DNA of 64,000 nt from positions 1-64,000 of the forward strand of contig DATAHN010000085.1 of NCBI GenBank assembly GCA_036263155.1. Reading direction: 5' to 3'. Source of the stretch: DASUBN01 sp036263155. GTDB lineage: Bacteria > Pseudomonadota > Gammaproteobacteria > Natronospirales > REEB76. The translations under genes were made by a program, and so were the position numbers. Below the pieces are notes generated by a model that did no database searches, was not told the origin of the DNA, and saw only the letters and a program-made list of their open reading frames with translations. How positions within the stretch are numbered: the stretch's first letter is position 1; every line of letters begins with the position of its first letter. Positions 35,375 through 43,185 of the stretch are shown one piece after another.

Positions 35375-36688
35375 ATGTCATTCGATTCCCTCGGCCTTTC
35401 GGCCGAACTGCTGCGTGCTGTCAAGGAACAGGGCTACACCGAGCCCACCCCGGTACAGGCGCGCGCCATCCCGGTGGTCATCTCCGGCCGCGACCTGCAG
35501 GCCGCCGCCCAGACGGGCACCGGTAAGACCGCAGGCTTCACCCTGCCCCTGCTGCAGCGGCTGCATACCGTCGCCGCCCCCGCCGGGGGACACAAGTATC
35601 CGGTGCGGGCGCTGATCCTCACCCCCACCCGCGAACTCGCCGCCCAGGTGGCCGAGAGCGTCTCCGCCTACGGCAAGTACCTGCGCTTCTCGAGCGCGGT
35701 GATCTTCGGCGGCGTGAACATCAACCCCCAGATCGACAAGCTGCGCCGCGGCGTGGACATCGTGATCGCCACCCCGGGCCGGCTGCTGGACCACGTCGAG
35801 CAGCGAACCATCGACCTCTCAAGGGTCGAGATCCTGGTGCTGGACGAGGCGGACCGCATGCTGGACATGGGCTTCATCCGCGACATCCGCCGGGTGCTGG
35901 CGCTGCTGCCGGTGAACCGGCAGAACCTCATGTTCTCCGCCACCTTCTCCGACGAGATCCGCGCGCTCGCCGCCGGCATCTTGCGCGCGCCCGAGACCAT
36001 CGACGTGGCGCCGCGCAACTCCACCGCGGAGCGCGTCAGCCAGCGCATCTACCCCGTGGACCAGGGCAAGAAGCGCGCGCTGCTCTCCAAGCTCATCACC
36101 GAGGGCGACTGGAAGCAGGTGCTGGTGTTCACCCGCACCAAGCACGGCGCCAACCGCCTGGCCGAGCAGCTCGGCAAGGACGGCATCCATTCCGCCGCCA
36201 TCCACGGCAACAAGAGCCAGGGTGCGCGCACGCGCGCGCTGGCGGACTTCAAGTCCAACCGGGTGCGGGTGCTGGTGGCGACCGACATCGCCGCGCGCGG
36301 GCTGGACATCGACCAGCTGCCGCACGTCGTCAACTACGAGCTGCCGAACGTGCCGGAGGATTACGTGCACCGTATCGGCCGCACCGGCCGTGCCGGCAGC
36401 TCTGGCGAGGCCATCTCGCTGGTGGCGGGCGCCGAGCGCAGTCTGCTGCGGGACATCGAGCGGCTGCTGCGGGCCGAGCTGCCGCGCACGGTAGTGCCAG
36501 GCTTCGAGCCGGGCAGCGGCGGTGGCGAGGAACCTGACAACCGTCCGCCGCGCCAGCACCATGGACAGCGCCGCCACTCCGGCGGCGGCCAGCGCCAAGG
36601 CGGTGGACATCACCATGGCCACGGGCGTGGCCAGGGTCGCGGCAATGGCCAGCGCCGCAACGGCAACAGCGGCAGCGGCAATCGCTAG
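35375..36688 (+). CDS. rhlE: DEAD-box ATP-dependent RNA helicase RhlE
   Basis: 437 residues from the ATG preceded by GGAGCAAAA. The core helicase motifs are intact: Q-motif YTEPTPVQ, AQTGTGKT, PTRELAAQV, TPGRLLDH, DEAD (LDEADRMLDMGF), SAT, TDIAARGLDID and HRIGRTGRAG. The last ~55 residues are a low-complexity His/Gly/Gln/Arg tail that probably binds RNA. RhlE remodels ribosomal precursors and degradosome targets. A terminator follows. Confidence 0.95.
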   Translation: MSFDSLGLSAELLRAVKEQGYTEPTPVQARAIPVVISGRDLQAAAQTGTGKTAGFTLPLLQRLHTVAAPAGGHKYPVRALILTPTRELAAQVAESVSAYGKYLRFSSAVIFGGVNINPQIDKLRRGVDIVIATPGRLLDHVEQRTIDLSRVEILVLDEADRMLDMGFIRDIRRVLALLPVNRQNLMFSATFSDEIRALAAGILRAPETIDVAPRNSTAERVSQRIYPVDQGKKRALLSKLITEGDWKQVLVFTRTKHGANRLAEQLGKDGIHSAAIHGNKSQGARTRALADFKSNRVRVLVATDIAARGLDIDQLPHVVNYELPNVPEDYVHRIGRTGRAGSSGEAISLVAGAERSLLRDIERLLRAELPRTVVPGFEPGSGGGEEPDNRPPRQHHGQRRHSGGGQRQGGGHHHGHGRGQGRGNGQRRNGNSGSGNR

Positions 36689-36708
36689 AGATTGACGGGG
36701 GACGTCGA

Positions 36709-36738
36709 AGCCCGCGGTGCGAGCCGCGGGCTTTTTTT
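36709..36738 (+). terminator. Intrinsic terminator of rhlE
   Basis: AAGCCCGCGG (36709–36717 plus the preceding A) pairs with CCGCGGGCTT (36724–36733), followed by a T7 run. The T-run overlaps the stop codon of the convergent GNAT gene. Confidence 0.9.
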
Positions 36739-37327
36739 ATGCGCGCCTGAGTCTGGCTTCAAGACCTGACTTCACGCCGGGCCATTCGTCGTCCAGGATG
36801 CTGAAGTAGACCGTATCCCGGATACGGCCTGAGTAGGTCATGGTGTGCCTGCGCAGGATGCCGTCCTGCTTCGCGCCGAGCCGCAGGATGGCGGCACGGG
36901 ATCTCTCGTTCAGACCATCTGTCTTCAGTTCCACCCGGGTGCAACCCAGCACCTCGAAGGCGTGGCGCAGCATCAGGTACTTGGCCTCGGTGTTCACGGC
37001 ACTGCGCTGCCAGGGCTTGCCGATCCAGGTCCAGCCGATCTCCAGGCGCCCGTCCGGCACGCTGATGTTGGCGTAGCGGGTGCAGCCCACGACCTGGCCC
37101 GTATCTTTCAGCGTGGTGGTGAACGGCACGGACATGCCGCGGCGCTGCTCATCCAGCGCGAGCTCCACGTATGCCTGCATCTGCTGCCGGTCCAGCACCC
37201 GCGTGGGTATCCACCGCCACAGCTCTGGGTCCAGGCCCACGGCGCAGAGGCCCTCCAGGTGGCCGAGACCCAGGGGTACGAGGCGCACCTGGGTACCCTC
37301 GAGGGTGACGGGCGCGGGCTTGATCAC
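36737..37327 (-). CDS. GNAT N-acetyltransferase, RimJ/RimL type
   Basis: 196 residues from a GTG that overlaps the stop of the FUSC-like gene (GTGA). It has the RimJ/RimL-like layout: VTLEGTQVRLVPL at the start, LEIGWTWIGKPWQRSAVNTEAKYLMLRHAFE in the middle, and TDGLNERSRAAILRLGA as the acetyl-CoA helix. The substrate is unknown. Last gene of the operon starting with the 40.1-kb lipoprotein. Confidence 0.88.
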   Translation of the reverse strand: MIKPAPVTLEGTQVRLVPLGLGHLEGLCAVGLDPELWRWIPTRVLDRQQMQAYVELALDEQRRGMSVPFTTTLKDTGQVVGCTRYANISVPDGRLEIGWTWIGKPWQRSAVNTEAKYLMLRHAFEVLGCTRVELKTDGLNERSRAAILRLGAKQDGILRRHTMTYSGRIRDTVYFSILDDEWPGVKSGLEARLRRA

Positions 37328-37866
37328 GTGGGGGCGTTGCGGCGCACGAACACGCGCATCGAGTAGACGCTGAGGATGCACACGCCCACGCCGATGCTGG
37401 ACTCCACGAAGCGCAGGAACGCGTTCAGGAACGGCGGCACGCCCGGCGAGGACTGGCTCAGGGCGGCGATGATGACCACCGTGGCGGCGGCGAGGCGCGC
37501 GTACTCGAAGATGTCCACCAGGTAGCAGATGGCGAGCGTCAGGCCGGCGCAGAGTGCCATGCCGACCATGCTGAAGCCGAACAGCGTGAGGTAGAGTCCG
37601 GCGATGAGCGCGCCGATGAAGGTGCCGATGCTGCGCAGCAGCGAGGACTTCAGGGTCTCGCGGATGGTACTCTGCAGGACCACCAGGCCGGAGATCACCG
37701 ACCACACCCCGCCCACCTCCGCCGAGGGGCCGTGGAAGATGGCGGTGAAGCGCGAGCCCAGGTAGTAGGCCAGCAGCGTGATGAGCACGCCCTCGGCCGC
37801 GATGACCAGGGTCATGCGCCGCGGCTTGCGGAAGATGGTACGGGACCGCCAGGCGATGGGGCGCAT
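37324..37866 (-). CDS. FUSC-like / aromatic acid exporter-like membrane protein
   Basis: 180 residues with about five or six hydrophobic segments. The stretch GVWSVISGLVVLQSTIRETLKSSLLRSIGTFIGAL resembles the FUSC/ArAE N-terminal membrane domain, but the large cytoplasmic domain of full-length AaeB-type exporters is absent. Its ATG overlaps the carbonic anhydrase stop (ATGA). The substrate is not predictable. Confidence 0.78.
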   Translation of the reverse strand: MRPIAWRSRTIFRKPRRMTLVIAAEGVLITLLAYYLGSRFTAIFHGPSAEVGGVWSVISGLVVLQSTIRETLKSSLLRSIGTFIGALIAGLYLTLFGFSMVGMALCAGLTLAICYLVDIFEYARLAAATVVIIAALSQSSPGVPPFLNAFLRFVESSIGVGVCILSVYSMRVFVRRNAPT

Positions 37867-38522
37867 CAGAACGTGGCGCCGGGCATGACCTTCTGGGCCA
37901 GGAACGTCTCCAGCTCCTTGGCGCCGCTGATGTCCACGCCGATCTCCTTGAGCAGCCCGCTCTGCAGGCGGTAGACCCAGCCGTGCACGTTGAGCGGCTG
38001 GCCACGCGCCCAGGCGTCCAGCACGATGGTGGTGCGGCAGACGTGCAGCACCTGCTCGATGACGTTGAGCTCGCAGAGCCGGTCGAGGCGCGTCTCCTGG
38101 GTGGGACGGATGCCGATATCGGATTCGTACTTCTCGGCGACGTCCTTCACATGCCGGAGCCAGTTGTCGATGAGGCCCAGGGAGGCGTTGCCGTAGGCGG
38201 CCTGCACGCCGCCGCAGCCGTAGTGACCGCAGACGATCACGTGCTCGACCTTGAGCACGTCCACCGCGTACTGCAGCACCGAGAGGCAGTTGAGGTCGGT
38301 GTGCACCACCACGTTCGCCACGTTGCGGTGCACGAACACTTCGCCCGGCATGAGGCCGATGATCTCGTTGGCGGGCACGCGGCTGTCGGCGCAGCCGATC
38401 CACAGGTACTTGGGGTTCTGCTGGGCGGAGAGCCGCCGGAAGAAGTCCGGCTTTTCCTTGACGATACCTTCTGCCCACGCCCGATTGTTGGCGAAGAGTT
38501 CCGGAAGCTTGTTCTTGTTCAT
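37866..38522 (-). CDS. can: Beta-class carbonic anhydrase
   Basis: 218 residues. The zinc ligands Cys44, His100 and Cys103 and the Asp46–Arg48 dyad (CADSRVPANEI, HYGCGGV) are all present. It interconverts CO2 and bicarbonate in the cytosol, supplying carboxylases. It overlaps the FUSC-like gene by one base and follows the upstream lipoprotein gene by 42 bases. Confidence 0.97.
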   Translation of the reverse strand: MNKNKLPELFANNRAWAEGIVKEKPDFFRRLSAQQNPKYLWIGCADSRVPANEIIGLMPGEVFVHRNVANVVVHTDLNCLSVLQYAVDVLKVEHVIVCGHYGCGGVQAAYGNASLGLIDNWLRHVKDVAEKYESDIGIRPTQETRLDRLCELNVIEQVLHVCRTTIVLDAWARGQPLNVHGWVYRLQSGLLKEIGVDISGAKELETFLAQKVMPGATF

Positions 38523-38564
38523 GCCATCTGCCCCTCGATGATCATGGTTGCTCTCTCCTGCCGT

Positions 38565-39269
38565 TCAATCGCCGCCGAAGCGGAAGGAATCCAGGAACGC
38601 GGCGGCGCGTCCGTCCGCCGCCAGGGCCTTGTCTATCGCGTCATCCCCCGCGGCCGGCGGCCCGGGCGGCGGCGCGACGCAGGCCTTGCAGCCCATGGGC
38701 CACTCCATCCACAGCACCGCGACCTTGCCCTCGCGGGCGGCCGTGTACATCAGTATATAGGCGGTGTAATCCTCGGCCATCCACTGCGGATCCTGGGTCA
38801 GTGTGGTCATCGGCGTGCGCTCGGTGTAGAGCCGCAGCAGGCCCTCGGTGGCGGCGGTGTGCCAGGGCCGTTCCTCCACCAGTCGCATGGGCTCGACCCG
38901 CGCCGCCACCATCTGGCGGGCGAAGAACCGCATGGCGCCATCCGCCACGCGGCCGATGTCCGGCGCGGAGCGACCGTCGCTGGAGAACTCCTCCGCGTAG
39001 GCACGGTAGTACTCTCCCGGCCTGTCGAGCGGCATGAAGCTCGCATAGCTCAGGTTCGGGTGGTACTCCTCCGTGAGGCTGAGGTTGCGGTAGGCCGGGT
39101 CCGAGGGTGCAACGGGCGTAGTCACGCCGAACCAGTCGCGCATGTCATGGTAGCGGCCCTGGTCCAGGTGGCCGTACAGCACGCCCTTGACCAGCACCGG
39201 GCCAGGCGCAGGTGCGGGTGCGCCGGCGCAACCGGCCAGCAGCAGCGGCAGCAGGAGGCGCAGCCTCAA
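38565..39269 (-). CDS. Uncharacterised lipoprotein
   Basis: 234 residues if started at the TTG at 39269, which overlaps the DUF1272 stop (TTGA). This gives a clean lipoprotein signal (LRLLLPLLLAGC). The mature protein is acidic with many aromatic residues (HLDQGRYHDMRDWFG, MEWPMGCKAC near the end with a Cys-x2-Cys). No family is recognised. The start is inferred from the lipobox and the overlap. Confidence 0.65.
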   Translation of the reverse strand: MRLRLLLPLLLAGCAGAPAPAPGPVLVKGVLYGHLDQGRYHDMRDWFGVTTPVAPSDPAYRNLSLTEEYHPNLSYASFMPLDRPGEYYRAYAEEFSSDGRSAPDIGRVADGAMRFFARQMVAARVEPMRLVEERPWHTAATEGLLRLYTERTPMTTLTQDPQWMAEDYTAYILMYTAAREGKVAVLWMEWPMGCKACVAPPPGPPAAGDDAIDKALAADGRAAAFLDSFRFGGD

Positions 39270-39505
39270 GCGGCGCAGTCGGGGTTGTGCACCCGCCGAG
39301 TGGAAGCGGGATATTTCTGCAGCCAGCGCGCGGGACGCATAGGCCGGGGCTTCAAGTCGCCGCCGCAGTTGGGGCAGATACCCTTGAGGCGCTCGCTGGC
39401 GCAGGCGGCGCAGTAGGTGCACTCGATGGTGCAGATCATGGCTTCGGCGGAATCCGGCGGCAGGTCCTTGTCGCAGCATTCGCAGTTGGGGCGCATCTCG
39501 AGCAT
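39266..39505 (-). CDS. DUF1272 zinc-ribbon protein
   Basis: 79 residues. The DUF1272 pattern MLEMRPNCECCDKDLPP is followed by TIECTYCAACA and GICPNCGGDL, giving several CxxC-type pairs likely to bind zinc. It is small, cytosolic and of unknown function. It is preceded by GAGAGAG and lies 10 bases after the upstream lipoprotein gene. Confidence 0.87.
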   Translation of the reverse strand: MLEMRPNCECCDKDLPPDSAEAMICTIECTYCAACASERLKGICPNCGGDLKPRPMRPARWLQKYPASTRRVHNPDCAA

Positions 39506-39515
39506 GGCTCTCTCC

Positions 39516-40130
39516 TCAGAACGGATGGGACGCGGGCGGCGCGAGGGTGACCGGCGCCGGCGGCGCGATGGCCGGCAGCGTGGAAGTGGCGGCGGGCGGC
39601 GGAGCATCCAGCCCCAGGCCGTAGCGCGCGTTGAAGCACAGGAGGTGCGCGGTGGGATACGGCAGGAATGCGTTCCGGGCGTAGTCGTAGGCCCAGGCGG
39701 ATTCGAAGCGGTCGAACCACTGCTTGTCCGGGTCGTAATCCACCACCGCCACCACGCGGGAGTTGGGCGCACCATCGTCCATGCAGTTGCCCAGGGCGAA
39801 CATCTGCCCTGCCTTCAGCAGCGGCACGTCCTGTACCGCCACTACCTGCCAGACCTGGGTGAGTTGCTTGGGCGTGGTGTTCTGGTCCGCGCTCAGCAGG
39901 TAATGGTCACCCTGCCACACCAGGGACATGCCCCAGTCCACGCCGGGATGGGACTCGTCGAACTGCATGGTGTCCTGGTCCACCAGGTACTTGGGTCCGT
40001 ATACCTGTTTCGGATCCTTGCCTAGGTAGCGGTTGATCTCCTTGGGCACACAGGCGCAGGCCAGGAGCGCCGCCAGGGCAACCAGGAACATGCGGCAGGG
40101 GATGCGCTGTAAAAAGACCCGAGACTGCAT
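39516..40130 (-). CDS. Uncharacterised lipoprotein
   Basis: 204 residues, or 191 if started at the ATG at 40091, which begins directly at the signal (MFLVALAALLACAC). The mature domain begins VPKEINRYLG and contains GPKYLVDQDTMQFDESHPG and GDHYLLSADQ. The last 40 residues are Ala/Pro-rich. No family is recognised. First gene of the operon leading to carbonic anhydrase. Confidence 0.65.
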   Translation of the reverse strand: MQSRVFLQRIPCRMFLVALAALLACACVPKEINRYLGKDPKQVYGPKYLVDQDTMQFDESHPGVDWGMSLVWQGDHYLLSADQNTTPKQLTQVWQVVAVQDVPLLKAGQMFALGNCMDDGAPNSRVVAVVDYDPDKQWFDRFESAWAYDYARNAFLPYPTAHLLCFNARYGLGLDAPPPAATSTLPAIAPPAPVTLAPPASHPF

Positions 40131-40176
40131 GGGCCCATTCTAACGTGGCGCGCCACGCGGGTCTTGGACCAGATGC

Positions 40177-40205
40177 TTGACAGGGAGCGGGCCAGCCCTA
40201 AGATA
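40177..40205 (+). promoter_or_regulatory. Strong sigma-70 promoter for the lysE leader
   Basis: Perfect TTGACA (40177–40182), a 17-base spacer and AAGATA (40200–40205). Transcription should start around 40211–40213, almost exactly at the ATG of the short leader ORF. Confidence 0.7.
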
Positions 40206-40213
40206 GCCGCCCC

Positions 40214-40267
40214 ATGAAGACCACCCGCCTCCACCGCACGGTGCAGCAAGCGAGCCGACAACCCTAA
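40214..40267 (+). CDS. Putative leaderless 17-residue leader peptide
   Basis: ATG at 40214 to TAA at 40265–40267 encodes MKTTRLHRTVQQASRQP. The predicted transcript starts at or within three bases of this ATG, so it would be translated without a 5' leader. It has no ribosome binding site. It precedes an antiterminator/terminator pair ahead of the LysE exporter gene, as expected of an attenuation peptide. Four Arg and three Gln codons are the most notable content. Unproven. Confidence 0.4.
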   Translation: MKTTRLHRTVQQASRQP

Positions 40268-40278
40268 GGTCCGGCACT

Positions 40279-40338
40279 GGGCAGTCCTGCCCGCATGTTT
40301 TCCTTAAGAAAACCGCCGGATAGGCGGTTTCTTTTTTT
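40279..40338 (+). promoter_or_regulatory. Attenuator-like antiterminator/terminator in the lysE leader
   Basis: Three hairpins follow the leader ORF: GGGCA/TGCCC (40279–40292), GTTTTC-cttaa-GAAAAC (40297–40313), and the terminator AAACCGCC (40310–40317) / GGCGGTTT (40323–40330) with a C and seven T (40332–40338). The second and third share bases 40310–40313, so they exclude one another. The terminator lies 27 bases before the lysE start. Confidence 0.7.
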
Positions 40339-40364
40339 GAGCTTCTGTTCGGAGGATGGGGAAA

Positions 40365-40982
40365 ATGGGTATCGAATTATTCGCACGGGGACTCGTCATC
40401 GGTTTCGCCATCGCGGCACCCGTGGGGCCCATCGGCCTCCTGGTGATCCGCCGCACCCTCACGGAGGGGCGCCTGCTGGGGCTGCTCACGGGCCTGGGCG
40501 CCGCCGTGGCGGACGCGCTCTATGGCTGCGTGGGCGCCTTCGGCCTCACCTTCATCTCGGGCTTCCTCATGGGCTACGCCTTCTGGACCAAGCTGATCGG
40601 CGGGACTTTCCTGGTGTACCTCGGCATCAGCACCTTCCGGGCCAAGCCGCGGGAAGAGAGCACAGGCGCCTCCAACGTGCGCTACGTGACCGCCTTTCTC
40701 TCAACCCTGGCGCTGACGCTGACGAACCCCGCCACCATCCTCTCGTTCATGGCGGTGTTCGCAGGTTTGGGACTTGGGACGACGGCGGGAGACTACGGCG
40801 CTGCGGGGATCGTGGTGGCGGGCGTGTTCATCGGCTCGGCCATCTGGTGGCTGCTGCTCTCGGGCGGCGTGGCGCTACTCCGCCACAAGTTAGATCCACG
40901 GACGATGGGATGGATCAACTACGGCTCGGGCGCTTTCCTGTCCGCCTTCGGCCTCTACGCGCTGGTGAGCCTCGCGGTCTAG
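40365..40982 (+). CDS. LysE-family exporter
   Basis: 205 residues. The ribosome binding site GGAGG (40351–40355) directly abuts an ATG at 40356, so translation must start at the second ATG, 40365, nine bases away (MGIELFARG). It has six hydrophobic segments and the LysE/RhtB pattern AAPVGPIGLLVIRRTL near the start. Members export amino acids such as lysine, arginine, threonine or homoserine. Substrate unknown. Its stop codon shares the palindrome CTAG with the convergent lpdA stop. Confidence 0.88.
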   Translation: MGIELFARGLVIGFAIAAPVGPIGLLVIRRTLTEGRLLGLLTGLGAAVADALYGCVGAFGLTFISGFLMGYAFWTKLIGGTFLVYLGISTFRAKPREESTGASNVRYVTAFLSTLALTLTNPATILSFMAVFAGLGLGTTAGDYGAAGIVVAGVFIGSAIWWLLLSGGVALLRHKLDPRTMGWINYGSGAFLSAFGLYALVSLAV

Positions 40983-42757
40983 TGCTTCTTGGGTGCGTAG
41001 AGGTCCGTGATGGTGCCCTCGAAGACCTCCGCTGCCAGCATCACGCTCTCGTTGAGGGTCGGATGCGGGTGGATGGTGAGGCCGATGTCTTCGGCATTGG
41101 CGCCCATCTCGATGGCGAGGGCGAACTCGCCCGTGAGCTCCCCGGCGTTGACGCCGGTGGCGGCGGCGCCGATCAACCGGCCCGTGCTCTCCTCGAAGAT
41201 GAGCTTTGTCTGGCCGTCGGTGCGGTCGATGGAGCGGGCGCGGCCCGAGGCGGCCCAGGGGAACACGCCCTTGCCGTAGGCGATGCCCTTCTCCTTGGCC
41301 TCGGTCTCGGTCATGCCGACCCAGGCCACTTCGGGGTCGGTGTAGGCGACGGACGGGATCACGCGCGCATCGAAGAAGCGCTTGTGGCCCGCGGCGACCT
41401 CGGCGGCCACGTGGGCCTCGTGGCTGGCCTTGTGGGCCAGCATGGGATTGCCGATGACGTCGCCGATCGCGAAGACGTTCGGCGCGCTGGTGCGCATCTG
41501 GCGGTCCACGGGGATGAAGCCGCGCTCGTCCACCGTGACGCCCGCTTTCTCCGCATCCAATAATTTGCCGTTGGGACGGCGGCCCACCGCCACCAGGACG
41601 CGGCCGTAGGTCTGGGGTTCCGGCGCTCCCTCGCCCTCGAAGCTGGCCTTGATGCCCTGCTTCGTCGCTTCCAGTTTCGCCACCTTCACGCCCAGCAGGA
41701 TCGATTCGTAGCGCTTCTTGATGCGCTGCTCCAGGGGGCGCACCACATCCCGGTCCGCGCCGGGAATGAGCGTCTCGGTGAGTTCCACCACGGTGACCTT
41801 CACGCCGAGGGCGTCGTATACGCAGGCCATCTCCAGGCCGATGATGCCGCCGCCCACCACCAGCATGCGCTCCGGCAGGTCCTTCAGCTCCAATGCGCCG
41901 GTGGAGTCCATGATGCGCGGATCGTCCGGCAGGCCCGGGATCTTCGTCACGGAACTGCCGGCGGCGACGATGCACTGCTCGAACTTGATGACGGTCTGCT
42001 TGCCCTCGTGCTCCGCGGCGAGATGGTGCGGACCCAGGAACTTGCCGGTGCCGGTGACCACCTGCACCTTGCGCTGCTTCGCCAGCATGGCGAGGCCGTC
42101 GGTGGACTTCTTGACGACCTTCTCCTTGAAGCCGCGCAGCTTGTCGAGATCGATCTTGGGCTCGCCGAACACCACACCGTTCTCGGCCATGGCTTCCGCG
42201 TCCTCGATGACCTTGGCGGCGTGCAGCAGCGCCTTGGAGGGGATGCAGCCCACGTTGGTGCAGACGCCGCCCAGCGCCGCGTAGCGCTCCACCATCACGG
42301 TGTTGAGGCCGAGGTCCGAGGCGCGATAGGCAGCGCTGTAGCCACCCGGCCCGGAACCGATGACCACGAGCTGGCATTCGATGTCGTGCTTGCCGGAGTA
42401 CTCGGGCACGTTAGCCGCCGCAGGCGAGGGCTTGGGCGCTTCTGCCTTGGGAGCAGCCGCAGCGGGTGCAGGGGCAGCAGGTCTGGATGCGGCGGGCTTT
42501 GCCGTGGCGGCAGCTTCGTCCACTTCCAGCACGGCGACCAAGGTGCCTTGCGAGGCCTTGTCACCCTTCTTGAGCTTCACTTCCTTCACCACGCCCGCGG
42601 CGGGGGAAGGGATGTCCATGGCGGCCTTGTCGGTCTCCAGGGTCACGAGCCCCTGCTCCTTCGCGACCTGCTCGCCCACCTTCACCAGCACGTCGATCAC
42701 GTCGACGTCCTTGAAGTTGCCGATGTCCGGGACTTTGACTTCGAGAGTCTTAGGCAT
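40979..42757 (-). CDS. lpdA: Dihydrolipoyl dehydrogenase with N-terminal lipoyl domain
   Basis: 592 residues. An N-terminal lipoyl domain (1–~78, lipoylated Lys in LETDKAAMD) and an Ala/Pro-rich linker (~85–120) precede the E3 core. The FAD site GSGPGGYSAAYRA is at ~133, the redox disulfide GGVCTNVGCIPSK at ~164–176, and the His-Glu base region HPHPTLNE is near the end. E3 reoxidises dihydrolipoate with NAD+. It is last in the aceE–aceF–VOC–lpdA order, 30 bases after the VOC gene. Confidence 0.96.
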   Translation of the reverse strand: MPKTLEVKVPDIGNFKDVDVIDVLVKVGEQVAKEQGLVTLETDKAAMDIPSPAAGVVKEVKLKKGDKASQGTLVAVLEVDEAAATAKPAASRPAAPAPAAAAPKAEAPKPSPAAANVPEYSGKHDIECQLVVIGSGPGGYSAAYRASDLGLNTVMVERYAALGGVCTNVGCIPSKALLHAAKVIEDAEAMAENGVVFGEPKIDLDKLRGFKEKVVKKSTDGLAMLAKQRKVQVVTGTGKFLGPHHLAAEHEGKQTVIKFEQCIVAAGSSVTKIPGLPDDPRIMDSTGALELKDLPERMLVVGGGIIGLEMACVYDALGVKVTVVELTETLIPGADRDVVRPLEQRIKKRYESILLGVKVAKLEATKQGIKASFEGEGAPEPQTYGRVLVAVGRRPNGKLLDAEKAGVTVDERGFIPVDRQMRTSAPNVFAIGDVIGNPMLAHKASHEAHVAAEVAAGHKRFFDARVIPSVAYTDPEVAWVGMTETEAKEKGIAYGKGVFPWAASGRARSIDRTDGQTKLIFEESTGRLIGAAATGVNAGELTGEFALAIEMGANAEDIGLTIHPHPTLNESVMLAAEVFEGTITDLYAPKKH

Positions 42758-42787
42758 GTGTCAACCTTTGGTTCGGAAGCCGGGGCT

Positions 42788-43168
42788 TTAATCCCAGCGG
42801 TTGGCGTTCTTGGGGAATCCGGGTCTCTGCACGCGCACCACGCAGAAGCGCTGTCCGCTGGGAGCCTGCATCACCACCCAGCGGGGCAGCTCCGCCACCA
42901 CCGTGGCGCCCAGCTTCTGCAGGCGCTTCACCTCGGCGGGGATGTCGTCGGTCTCGATGTCGATGTGCACGCGGCTCTCGTGCTCCACCTTCTGGATCTC
43001 GACGATGGGCTCGTCCGGCGGGGTCTCCAGCATGCGGTAGTTGCCGCGGCTGCCGGGGTGCTTCGGATCCACCGGCCAGCCGAGGGCGGCGCCCCAGAAC
43101 TCGGCGGCCGCATCAACGTCGTCGGTCTTGCAGTCGATCAGCAGGGCACACAGACGGGAATGATGCAT
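42788..43168 (-). CDS. VOC family (glyoxalase-like) protein
   Basis: 126 residues with the two-module vicinal-oxygen-chelate layout: LLIDCKTDDVDAAAEFWGAALGW at the start and HIDIETDDIPAEVKRLQKLGA in the second half. Metal-ligand positions look partial. It lies between aceF (17 bases) and lpdA (30 bases) on the same strand, an unusual place. Function unknown; co-expression with pyruvate dehydrogenase is likely. Confidence 0.85.
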   Translation of the reverse strand: MHHSRLCALLIDCKTDDVDAAAEFWGAALGWPVDPKHPGSRGNYRMLETPPDEPIVEIQKVEHESRVHIDIETDDIPAEVKRLQKLGATVVAELPRWVVMQAPSGQRFCVVRVQRPGFPKNANRWD

Positions 43169-43185
43169 TTGCTATCCCTTGCGCC

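Noticed and set aside
36535..36680. Short repeats at the rhlE 3' end as a CRISPR-like array
   Set aside because: They encode the His/Gly/Gln/Arg-rich tail. There are no regular spacers or identical repeats.
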